From an uncultured Pelagibacteraceae bacterium (GTDB lineage Bacteria; Pseudomonadota; Alphaproteobacteria; Pelagibacterales; Pelagibacteraceae): a DNA stretch of 48,013 bases. The translations under genes and the position numbers were made by a program. The DNA is taken from positions 1-48,013 of the forward strand of contig CACJRE010000005.1 of assembly GCA_902595745.1 (NCBI GenBank), written 5' to 3'. Positions 23,490 through 31,012 of this stretch are shown in pieces. Position 1 is the stretch's first letter. Every line of letters starts with the position of its first letter. The notes beneath the pieces are model-generated. The model saw nothing but the letters and a program-made list of their open reading frames with translations. It did no database searches and had not been told where the DNA came from.

Positions 23490-24971
23490 ATGGCTACAAA
23501 CTACAAAGCTATTGCAAAAAAACTTAAGTTTGAAGGAAGAGCTTTTATAAATGGAAAATATGTTAATGCAATTGATGGAAATAAATTTGAAACTATAAAT
23601 CCTGCAACAGGAGAAAAACTTTGTACTGTTGCAAAATGTAATCATAAAGATGTTAACTTGGCAGTTAAAGTTTCAAGGAAAGCTTTTAATAGTGGTGTTT
23701 GGTCAAGAAGCTCACCAGAGCATAGAAAAGAAGTTTTAATAAAATTTGCAGAATTACTCAGAAAACATGGAGATGAAAATTCGGTTTTAGAATGTGTTGA
23801 TACTGGAAAATTAGTTGCAGATTGTATCAACGAAGTTGCTAATGATGCGCCCATGCATTTTCAATGGTATGGAGAATTAATTGATAAAGTATTTGGAAAA
23901 GTTGGTCCTACAGAACCATCTATTACAAGCTTAATCGTTAAAGAACCAATTGGTGTTGTTGCAGGAATTGTTCCTTGGAACTTTCCTTTAATGATGGCAG
24001 TTTGGAAAATGGCACCAGCATTAGCTGCAGGTTGCTCTGTAATTATTAAGCCAGCTGAAGATACTCCACTTACAGCAATTAGAGTTGCAAGAATAGCTCA
24101 AGAGGCTGGAATTCCAGATGGAGTTTTAAATGTACTTCCTGGCTATGGTGATGTTGGTGAAGCTTTAGGTAGACATAAAGATGTTGATGCTGTTTCTTTT
24201 ACAGGTTCAACGGAAGTGGGTGGATATTTTTTAAAGTACTCAAGTGAAAGCAACTTAAAACCTGTTGCGTTGGAGATGGGTGGTAAAAGTCCATTTATAG
24301 TTTTAGAGGATGCTAAAATTAATGATGACTTGATTGATAACGCTATAAATTCTGCTTTCTGGAATGGTGGTCAAAATTGCTCTGCAAATATGAGACAGAT
24401 AGTTCATAAAAAAATTAAAGATGAATTTTTAGATAAAGTTATTAAAAAAGTAAAAAAAATAAAAGTAGGTGATCCTTTAGATTTAAAATCTGGTATGGGT
24501 TCAATGATATCAAAGGGACATTTGCAAACAGTTGATAGTTATATTCAAAAAGGAATAGATGAAGGTGCTAAACTTTTGTCAGGTGGAGTTTCAAGTAATA
24601 GTCAAAAAGGCTTTTATGCAAAACCAACTTTATTTGATGGATTAAAAGAAAATATGACCATAGCCCAAGAGGAAATTTTTGGACCTGTTTTGGGGGTATT
24701 GACTGTTAAGAGTGATGAAGAAGCTCTTAAGGTTGCGAGTAATTCAAAATATGGATTGCATGCGAGTGTATTTACCCAAGATATAAACCGTGCATTTCAT
24801 TTAGCTAAAAGCTTACCTTGTGGAACAGTATCGGTTAATACTTTTTCAGAAGGAGACATCAAAACTCCTTTTGGTGGCTATAAACAATCCGGGTCTTTAT
24901 CAAGAGATCAGGGTACAGAGGCACTTAATTCTTTTCTTCAAACTAAAACAATTTGGATTAGTCATCAATAA
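23490..24971 (+). CDS. NAD(P)-dependent aldehyde dehydrogenase
   Basis: A 493-aa aldehyde dehydrogenase with a complete active site: Asn164 in VPWNFP, general base Glu262 in LEMGGKSPF and nucleophile Cys297 in NGGQNCSANM; the NAD-binding SFTGSTEVGG lies between. The closing EGDIKTPFGGYKQSG is typical of the PuuC/betaine-aldehyde group that oxidises amino- and short-chain aldehydes. The exact aldehyde is not readable from sequence. Together with the VOC gene it forms a two-gene operon behind the promoter at 23016. The TRAP transporter that follows is under its own promoter. Confidence 0.9.
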   Translation: MATNYKAIAKKLKFEGRAFINGKYVNAIDGNKFETINPATGEKLCTVAKCNHKDVNLAVKVSRKAFNSGVWSRSSPEHRKEVLIKFAELLRKHGDENSVLECVDTGKLVADCINEVANDAPMHFQWYGELIDKVFGKVGPTEPSITSLIVKEPIGVVAGIVPWNFPLMMAVWKMAPALAAGCSVIIKPAEDTPLTAIRVARIAQEAGIPDGVLNVLPGYGDVGEALGRHKDVDAVSFTGSTEVGGYFLKYSSESNLKPVALEMGGKSPFIVLEDAKINDDLIDNAINSAFWNGGQNCSANMRQIVHKKIKDEFLDKVIKKVKKIKVGDPLDLKSGMGSMISKGHLQTVDSYIQKGIDEGAKLLSGGVSSNSQKGFYAKPTLFDGLKENMTIAQEEIFGPVLGVLTVKSDEEALKVASNSKYGLHASVFTQDINRAFHLAKSLPCGTVSVNTFSEGDIKTPFGGYKQSGSLSRDQGTEALNSFLQTKTIWISHQ

Positions 24972-25033
24972 TTTTTGCAACTATTAAGTTAATAAATACA
25001 AGGTTATATATATTTTTTATAACTTTATTTCCT

Positions 25034-25085
25034 TTGACTCACTTTCAATATCCACGATAGACTTAATTTATAAATTAATAGGAGA
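25034..25085 (+). promoter_or_regulatory. Promoter and leader of dctP, near-copy of the proX promoter
   Basis: TTGACT (25034-25039), an 18-base spacer and TAGACT (25058-25063), followed by TTAATTT, an AT palindrome and AATAGGAGA (Shine-Dalgarno) before ATG 25090. The same elements with the same 18-base spacer occur at 28853-28909 before proX; 14 bases around the -35 region (ATTTCCTTTGACTC) are identical. Confidence 0.75.
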
Positions 25086-25089
25086 TAAA

Positions 25090-26139
25090 ATGAAAATAAT
25101 AAACATTAAAACAATTTGTAGAACACTACTCAAAGTGTTTGCAATTGCTTTATTTACCCAAGCTACCTATGCAGAGGTAACTCTTAAACTTGGAACTACT
25201 GGTAGATTAGGGATGCCGATCGGTGATGCTATTGATCAAGCGCTAATCCCAGCCTTAGCAAAAGCTTCAGGTGGTAAGATGAAAATCGAACCTCATTATC
25301 AAAAAAGTTTGTGTGCTGAACAAAAATGTGGTGAGCAAGCTAATCAAGGGCTAATAGCTTTATGGACTAGTTCTACTGCAAACTATGGTAATTTTGGACC
25401 AGAGTTGGCAATTTTCGATTTACCTTTTATCTTTAAATCACTAGAAGATGCGAAAAGAATATCAGATGAATGGTTAGCTGAAAGACAGTGTAAACTTGCG
25501 TTAGAGAATGCTGGTCATATTTGCCTTTCTGTGTATTCAAGTGGTGGATTTAGACAACTTGGTAACGCAACAAAACCAGTTCATGTTCCTAATGATATGA
25601 AGGGATTGAAATGGCGTACTACGAAAAGTCCAGTTGAATTCATGCTTGTTAAAAATTGGGGTGCAACTCCAACACCTTACGACTGGAGCCAATTATATTC
25701 AGGCTTACAATCGGGTGTAGTTGAAGGTCAGTATGTTGCAAGTCCATGGCAGCATGTAGCGAAACTTCATGAAGTTGCAAAGTATTTCACTGAGATCGGA
25801 GGAATGTGGTCTGGAAATATTCTGGCGATGGATGCAAAACAGTATAATGCATTGTCTGATCAGCAAAGAAAATGGTTACATGAGGCTGCTGATGCTTATG
25901 GAGAAAAAGTAAATCAGCTTGATAATGCTTGGATTAAGAATGGTGAAGATGCAATTAAAGCATCTGCAAAAGAGTGGTACGTGCCAACTGAAGCGGAGAT
26001 GACTAAGTGGAGAGCAGGTGCAATTGGTGCTTGGTTAGATGCTAAAGGTACTTTTGAACCAGAAGTAGCTAAAAGAGTGCTTCTAGAACAAGGTATGGAT
26101 GGATTTGTAGCTCAGTTAGAGAAAGCTGGGGCTTTATAA
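25090..26139 (+). CDS. dctP: TRAP transporter substrate-binding protein (DctP family)
   Basis: A 349-aa periplasmic binding protein with a signal peptide (cleavage near ATYAEVTLK). DctP-family landmarks: LGTTGRLGMPIGDAIDQ at the mature start, the FDLPFIFKSLEDAKRI hinge region and LKWRTTKSPVEF with the conserved Arg that anchors a carboxylate ligand. GLQSGVVEGQYVASPW lies in the second lobe. Two cysteines (SLCAEQKC) are close together and could form a disulfide. Acidic substrates such as dicarboxylates, keto acids or sulfonates are typical. Strong promoter and Shine-Dalgarno, then a hairpin after the stop, suggest high expression relative to the permeases. Confidence 0.9.
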   Translation: MKIINIKTICRTLLKVFAIALFTQATYAEVTLKLGTTGRLGMPIGDAIDQALIPALAKASGGKMKIEPHYQKSLCAEQKCGEQANQGLIALWTSSTANYGNFGPELAIFDLPFIFKSLEDAKRISDEWLAERQCKLALENAGHICLSVYSSGGFRQLGNATKPVHVPNDMKGLKWRTTKSPVEFMLVKNWGATPTPYDWSQLYSGLQSGVVEGQYVASPWQHVAKLHEVAKYFTEIGGMWSGNILAMDAKQYNALSDQQRKWLHEAADAYGEKVNQLDNAWIKNGEDAIKASAKEWYVPTEAEMTKWRAGAIGAWLDAKGTFEPEVAKRVLLEQGMDGFVAQLEKAGAL

Positions 26140-26160
26140 ATCACTCAACAATAAAAATGT

Positions 26161-26202
26161 GTAAAGATCATTTGGTTTATTTTAGAACTAGATGATCTTT
26201 AC
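26161..26202 (+). other. Strong intercistronic hairpin between dctP and dctM
   Basis: An 18-bp uninterrupted RNA stem (11 Watson-Crick pairs GTAAAGATCAT/ATGATCTTTAC, then TTGGTTT/GAACTAG with wobbles) and a 6-base loop ATTTTA. No T run follows, so it looks like an mRNA-stabilising or processing element after the binding-protein gene, not a terminator. Confidence 0.8.
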
Positions 26203-26231
26203 CTAATACAAATCATAACTTATAAGTATAT

Positions 26232-27515
26232 ATGGAAAGTATTATTCTACTCGTAGTACTCCTTTTTCTAATTTTGTTGGGTGCTCCAATTGGCTTTATA
26301 TTAATACTAATTCCATTTGTTTATATTCTATTTACCGATGCAGTACCCCTTGTTTTAATTCCTAGTCAAATGTTTAATGCAATTGACTCAGTTCCATTAA
26401 CTGCAATTGCATTTTTTATGCTGACAGGTGAATTAATGACTAGTGCTACGATTACAGATCGATTAGTAGCTTTGAGTAGAGCATTAATTGGACGTATTCG
26501 AGGAGGGTTAGCACAAGTTAATGTTCTTGTGAGTATGTTCTTTGCTGGCATGAATGGTTCTGTAGTAGCAGATACAGCTACGGTTGGAGCATTAGTTTTA
26601 CCAGCGATGAAAAAAGCTGGTTATCCCGCAGCATTTTCGGCTGCAGTTACAGGTGTAAGTTCCACCATTGGAGGGATAATTCCACCAAGTATCATGATGA
26701 TTGTGCTAGCTAATTCGACAGAGATTTCGATTGCAGCATTATTTGCAGCAGGAATTGTTCCAGGCATATTGATAGGTATTGTGATTATGGTAATCAATCA
26801 TTTTTTTGCTATCAAATATAACTTTGAAAGAAGTGATCAACCATTTTCGATACGTAGAGCAGGAAAAGAATTATATCGATCCTCATTCGCTCTATTAATT
26901 CCTTTAGTCTTAGTGGGTTCAGTGATGGGTGGTGTAGCATCAGTTGTGGAAGCGGGCGCTATCACAGCGATGGTTGCATTATTAACAGGTGTATTCGTTT
27001 ATCGAACCATTAAATGGAAAGAATGCACTGGTGCTTTTCGTCGTGCATTTCGAAATTCAGCAATGGTTTTTATCATCATAGCTGCTTCGGGACCATTTAG
27101 CTGGTTGCTTACATCTCTAGGTGCAATCGGTGATCTTGAAAATTGGCTATTAAGCCTTACAGACTCTCCCATTATTTTTATTTTAGCTGTAATTTTATTC
27201 ATTTTTCTTCTTGGAACAGTAATGGATTCTGCAGTTAACATTATCATAGTTGGCCCTGTATTAGTAAACGTTATGTCTCAAGCTGGCTTTCCTGAGGTTC
27301 AAGCAGCTATCGTAGTAATAGTTGGTTTCTTAATAGGGTCAGTAACACCCCCTGTTGGTGTTGCATACTTTACTGCTGCAACAATAGCTCAAGTACGGCT
27401 TGAGAAAGTGGCTATTGCGTTAATACCATATCTAATAGGGTTGTTTTTACTTTTATTTTTTATTCTTGTTATTCCAGAGTTGACCATGTTTCTTCCAAAC
27501 CTAATGAGTAATTAA
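26232..27515 (+). CDS. dctM: TRAP transporter large permease (DctM)
   Basis: A 427-aa membrane protein with about 12 helices, the sodium-coupled transport subunit of the TRAP system. DctM landmarks: ILLGAPIGFILI at the start, LMTSATITDRLVALSRALIG, GMNGSVVADTATVGALVLP, GIIPPSIMMIVLANST, and GFLIGSVTPPVGVAYF near the end. Gene order here is P-M-Q, against the common P-Q-M. Of its 13 arginines I count ten CGN codons, whereas neighbouring proV uses only AGA, so this gene looks acquired from a bacterium with other codon use. It lies 30 bases after a strong hairpin. Confidence 0.93.
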   Translation: MESIILLVVLLFLILLGAPIGFILILIPFVYILFTDAVPLVLIPSQMFNAIDSVPLTAIAFFMLTGELMTSATITDRLVALSRALIGRIRGGLAQVNVLVSMFFAGMNGSVVADTATVGALVLPAMKKAGYPAAFSAAVTGVSSTIGGIIPPSIMMIVLANSTEISIAALFAAGIVPGILIGIVIMVINHFFAIKYNFERSDQPFSIRRAGKELYRSSFALLIPLVLVGSVMGGVASVVEAGAITAMVALLTGVFVYRTIKWKECTGAFRRAFRNSAMVFIIIAASGPFSWLLTSLGAIGDLENWLLSLTDSPIIFILAVILFIFLLGTVMDSAVNIIIVGPVLVNVMSQAGFPEVQAAIVVIVGFLIGSVTPPVGVAYFTAATIAQVRLEKVAIALIPYLIGLFLLLFFILVIPELTMFLPNLMSN

Positions 27516-27519
27516 CTTT

Positions 27520-28029
27520 ATGTTAAAATTTTTTAACAATATAGATCGTTTTATCCATCGTATGTTGGAAGCTATGTGTTCACTTTTTTTGGCAGCGATG
27601 GTTGGTTTTACTATCTATAACGTCACTATGCGATATGTTTTTAATAATCCTCCTGTTTGGGGTGATCTTTTAACAGTGTTAAGTAATATTTGGTTAATGT
27701 TTATAGCACTTTCTCTGACAGCTAGAGATAATGAACACATAGCTTTAAATTTAATTTATGAAAAATTACCAAACAGAATATCTCTATATATAAGACAGTT
27801 CTGGAAAATTATGATTATGATAATTGGCATAGTCTTGATGATTTATGGAGTTGAACTTGTAGAGGGTATGCGTGGAAAATATTGGGAAATGTGGTATTTT
27901 GAAATAAGTTTCCAAGGCATTGAATTTAAAGAAAATTATATGCCAAAAAAATACGCAGTTGCAATTTTACCTTTAGCTGGATTTTTGACAACCGTTGGTG
28001 CTGCAATTAGCTTTGTAAAAAAAACCTAG
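27520..28029 (+). CDS. dctQ: TRAP transporter small permease (DctQ)
   Basis: A 169-aa four-helix membrane protein, the small TRAP subunit that docks on DctM. Typical features are the N-terminal FIHRMLEAMCSLFLAAMVGFT, the RYVFNNPPVWGDLL loop (the conserved Trp-Gly-Asp or Trp-x-Glu site) and the FIALSLTARDNEHIALN block. It starts five bases after dctM. About half of its arginines are CGN codons, between the foreign-looking dctM and the local norm. The last loop before helix 4 is extended (YFEISFQGIEFKENYMPKK). Confidence 0.88.
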   Translation: MLKFFNNIDRFIHRMLEAMCSLFLAAMVGFTIYNVTMRYVFNNPPVWGDLLTVLSNIWLMFIALSLTARDNEHIALNLIYEKLPNRISLYIRQFWKIMIMIIGIVLMIYGVELVEGMRGKYWEMWYFEISFQGIEFKENYMPKKYAVAILPLAGFLTTVGAAISFVKKT

Positions 28030-28059
28030 TTCATTTGAGGCAGTTACTTTAAATATTTA

Positions 28060-28812
28060 ATGAAAAATTTATTTGTAAATGATGTTGGCAATGAATTTCC
28101 ATTAGTAATGGTTCATGGTTTCTTAGGTTCATCAATTATGTGGGAACCTCAAATAGAGGAATTAAAAAAATATTATAGAGTTATCACACCAGATCTTCCT
28201 GGTTTTGGATATAGCAATAAAGTTATGCCGTGTAATAGCATTAATTCAATGGCAAAATCTATTTTAGAACTAATTGATCATATGGGTATTAATAAATTTC
28301 ATTTATTAGGACACTCAATGGGTGGAATGATTGTACAAGAAATGACTAAACTTGCAGATGATAAAGTTGAAAAGTTAATTTGTTATGGGACTGGGCCTAG
28401 AGGAAATATGCCTGAAAGATTTGAAACAATTGATCAATCAAGAGAAAGACTAAAAGTAGAGGGACTTATACGCACCTCAAATAGAATAGCAAAAACTTGG
28501 TTTGTAAATGAAGATAAAGCTAAACACTTTGATTTATGTTCAAAAGCTGGAAAACTTGCAACACTAGAAGCTGCAGACTCTGCTTTAGTAGCCATGAAAA
28601 ATTGGGATGGATTAGAAAATCTTAAAAATATCAAAAATAAAACTTTAATTATATGGGGCAACAAAGATAGAGCATATAATAGAAATCAAGTGGATACACT
28701 TAATGAAAATATAAGAGATAGTAGCTTAATTATATTTGAAGGATGCTCACATAATATACATCTAGAAAATTCTGACAAGTTTAACAAAACAGTACTTGAA
28801 TTTTTGAAGTAA
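28060..28812 (+). CDS. Alpha/beta hydrolase (MhpC-like)
   Basis: A 250-aa alpha/beta-hydrolase with the oxyanion segment MVHGFLGSSIMWEPQ, the nucleophile elbow LLGHSMGGMIVQEM (Ser about residue 89), an acid in IIWGNKDRAYN and the final His in FEGCSHNIHLENSD. The group contains esterases, C-C bond hydrolases and lactonases. As last gene of the TRAP operon it may act on the imported compound, for example as an ester or lactone hydrolase. Its arginines are again nearly all AGA, so it does not share the foreign codon use of dctM. Confidence 0.87.
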   Translation: MKNLFVNDVGNEFPLVMVHGFLGSSIMWEPQIEELKKYYRVITPDLPGFGYSNKVMPCNSINSMAKSILELIDHMGINKFHLLGHSMGGMIVQEMTKLADDKVEKLICYGTGPRGNMPERFETIDQSRERLKVEGLIRTSNRIAKTWFVNEDKAKHFDLCSKAGKLATLEAADSALVAMKNWDGLENLKNIKNKTLIIWGNKDRAYNRNQVDTLNENIRDSSLIIFEGCSHNIHLENSDKFNKTVLEFLK

Positions 28813-28852
28813 AATCTTTGATATTATATCTATTTTATATAACTAATTTCCT

Positions 28853-28909
28853 TTGACTCTCTGAATTCATTCGCGTTAGACTTAATTTTTTAAATTAATA
28901 GGAGAGAGA
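28853..28909 (+). promoter_or_regulatory. Promoter and leader of proX, near-copy of the dctP promoter
   Basis: TTGACT (28853-28858), an 18-base spacer and TAGACT (28877-28882), then TTAATTTTTTAAATTAATA and AGGAGA before ATG 28912. Spacing and flanks match the dctP promoter at 25034. Confidence 0.75.
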
Positions 28910-28911
28910 TA

Positions 28912-29874
28912 ATGAGAACAATTAAAACTACACTTGTAGCAGCGTTGATTTCTATATTTGCAACTTTTTCTTCTTTTGCAGAAAAAGTTAAAATTGGAGA
29001 TCCAGGTTGGACAGGTGCTACAGCAATTGCAAATTTATTAGCTGCAGTTGTAAATGATAAAATGGGTGGAGAAGCAGAATTAGTTCCAGGAAATAATACT
29101 GCAATCTATGGTGCAATTGACAGAAGTAAAGGTGAAATAGAAGTTCACCCTGATATCTGGTTACCAAACCAACAAGCATATACTAATGACTTAGTTCCAA
29201 AAGGAACATTAAAATTAAGTAGTAAATCATATGAGGGAAACCAAGGTTATTGTGTTTCACAAAAATTTGCTAAAAAATTTAATATTACTGCAATAGAAGA
29301 TCTAGGAAGACCAGAAGTTGTGAAAGCTATGGATAGTGATGGCAATGGTAAAGGTGAGTTTTGGATTGGTGCAGATGGTTGGGCGTCAGCAAATGTTAAC
29401 CAAGTTAAGTTAAGAGATTATGGTTTATATGATGCAGGCATTGAACCTATTAGAGCAGCTGAGGCAGTTAAGAATGCAAGAGTACTTGACTCTATAAAAA
29501 AAGATGAAGGTTATGCTTTTTATTGCTACAAACCACATGCAATCTGGGGAATGGCTGATGTAGTTATGTTGGAAGAACCAAAATTTGATCCAGCTAAATA
29601 CAAAATGGTTCAGCCTAAGGAAGATGCAGACTGGTACAAAAAATCTTATGTTGCATCAAAAGATGCTCTTAAAAAAATTCAAATTGGTTGGGGAACTTCT
29701 TTAGAAAGTAAATCGCCAGCTATTGTTGAATTCTTTAAGAACTTCCAGCTAACAGCAGACGATGTATCATCAATGGCTTATGCAATTTCAGTTGAGAAAA
29801 AACAACCAGCTGATGTAGCAAGAGCTTGGATGAAGGCTAATAAATCAACAGTTGATGGTTGGTTAGGTCTTTAA
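28912..29874 (+). CDS. proX: Glycine betaine/proline-type ABC transporter substrate-binding protein
   Basis: A 320-aa periplasmic protein of the OpuAC/ProX family with a signal peptide (cleavage near SSFAEKVK). Mature start KIGDPGWTGATAIANLLAA and the aromatic-rich motifs IEVHPDIWLPNQ, EFWIGADGWASANV and YKPHAIWGMADV fit a quaternary-amine pocket built of Trp residues. Ligands of this family are glycine betaine, proline betaine, choline or DMSP; SAR11 relatives often accept several of these. First gene of proXVW. A 15-bp hairpin follows the stop, and the promoter is a near-copy of that of dctP. Confidence 0.9.
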   Translation: MRTIKTTLVAALISIFATFSSFAEKVKIGDPGWTGATAIANLLAAVVNDKMGGEAELVPGNNTAIYGAIDRSKGEIEVHPDIWLPNQQAYTNDLVPKGTLKLSSKSYEGNQGYCVSQKFAKKFNITAIEDLGRPEVVKAMDSDGNGKGEFWIGADGWASANVNQVKLRDYGLYDAGIEPIRAAEAVKNARVLDSIKKDEGYAFYCYKPHAIWGMADVVMLEEPKFDPAKYKMVQPKEDADWYKKSYVASKDALKKIQIGWGTSLESKSPAIVEFFKNFQLTADDVSSMAYAISVEKKQPADVARAWMKANKSTVDGWLGL

Positions 29875-29893
29875 TCAAAATAGAATAAATATT

Positions 29894-29926
29894 TTACATC
29901 CGGCAATATTATATTGTCGGGTGTAA
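29894..29926 (+). other. Strong intercistronic hairpin between proX and proV
   Basis: A 15-bp stem TTACATCCGGCAATA/TATTGTCGGGTGTAA with two wobble pairs and a 3-base loop TTA, followed by TTTCC. It stands 20 bases after proX and 25 bases before proV. It may act as a partial terminator or shield the proX message from decay. Confidence 0.8.
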
Positions 29927-29950
29927 TTTCCTTAAGTAAAAAAAAGCAAA

Positions 29951-31012
29951 ATGGACTCATCTGGATCAGCAATAAGAATTGAAAATGTCTGGAAAGTGTT
30001 TGGTAACACTTCAAAAGAAGCACTAGATGCAATCCAAAATAAAAAAATTTCAAAAAATGAAGCACTTGAAAGATATAATTCAGTTATCGGAGTATCTGAT
30101 GTTTCTTTTAACGTAAAACAAGGTGAAATATTTTGTGTCATGGGCTTATCAGGTAGTGGTAAATCTACATTGGTAAGACACATTAACAGATTGTTAGAAC
30201 CAACATCAGGAAAAATTTTAATTAACGGTCAAGATGTAATGACACTCGATAGAGATAAATTGCAAGAATTAAGAAATAAAAAAATTGGAATGGTTTTTCA
30301 AAATTTTGCTTTGATGCCTCATAGATCAGTAGTTGATAATATTGCAATGCCACTCGAAATAAGAGGTATAAGTAAAAATGATAGATTAGATTCAGCCAAT
30401 AAAATTTTAGAAATTGTAGAATTACAAGGATGGGGAAACAAATTCGCTCATGAGTTATCTGGAGGTATGCAGCAAAGAGTGGGTCTTGCAAGAGCTTTGG
30501 CGGCAGACCCAGACTTTTTGTTAATGGATGAACCTTTTAGTGCATTAGATCCATTGATTAGAAGACAGCTTCAATCTGAATTCATTAAACTTTCAAAGCA
30601 AATGAAAAAAACTACAGTTTTTATCACTCACGATTTAGATGAAGCAGTAAGAGTTGGTCACAGAATTGCAATAATGAGAGATGGTAAAGTAATTCAAGTT
30701 GGAACACCTGAGGAAATTGTAGTGAGCCCAGCTGATGATTATGTTGCTGATTTTGTAAAAGGTATTTCTAGATTAAAAGTAGTTCAAGCAAAATCAATTA
30801 TGAAATCAGTTCAAGAATTTGAAAACGAAAATGGAAAATTGTCTAATGATTTAGAAATTGTAAACGAAAGTGATTTATTAAGTAAGTTAATTGAAACTTC
30901 TGCTTCAAGAGATAAACCAGTCATAGTTCATAATTCACAAAATCAAGTAGTTGGTGTTATTTCTCAAGCAGATCTTTTAAAAGCAGTCATCGAAGGAGGT
31001 GAAGGTGAGTAA
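29951..31012 (+). CDS. proV: Glycine betaine/proline-type ABC transporter ATP-binding protein
   Basis: A 353-aa ATPase of the ProV/OpuAA type. The N-terminal family-specific extension (IRIENVWKVFGNTSKEALD) precedes the ABC domain: Walker A GLSGSGKST, Q-loop MVFQNFALMPHRSV, signature LSGGMQQRVGLA, Walker B FLLMDEPFSALD and H-loop THD. The C-terminus after about residue 265 is CBS-like (ASRDKPVIVHNSQNQVVG, then ISQADLLKAVIE); in OpuA such CBS modules sense ionic strength or c-di-AMP. All arginine codons I checked are AGA. It overlaps the permease gene. Confidence 0.93.
   Translation: MDSSGSAIRIENVWKVFGNTSKEALDAIQNKKISKNEALERYNSVIGVSDVSFNVKQGEIFCVMGLSGSGKSTLVRHINRLLEPTSGKILINGQDVMTLDRDKLQELRNKKIGMVFQNFALMPHRSVVDNIAMPLEIRGISKNDRLDSANKILEIVELQGWGNKFAHELSGGMQQRVGLARALAADPDFLLMDEPFSALDPLIRRQLQSEFIKLSKQMKKTTVFITHDLDEAVRVGHRIAIMRDGKVIQVGTPEEIVVSPADDYVADFVKGISRLKVVQAKSIMKSVQEFENENGKLSNDLEIVNESDLLSKLIETSASRDKPVIVHNSQNQVVGVISQADLLKAVIEGGEGE

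Noticed and set aside
29871-30491. Minus-strand ORFs at the proX-proV junction and in proV
   Set aside because: Antisense to proV with its complete ABC motifs; no supporting signals.
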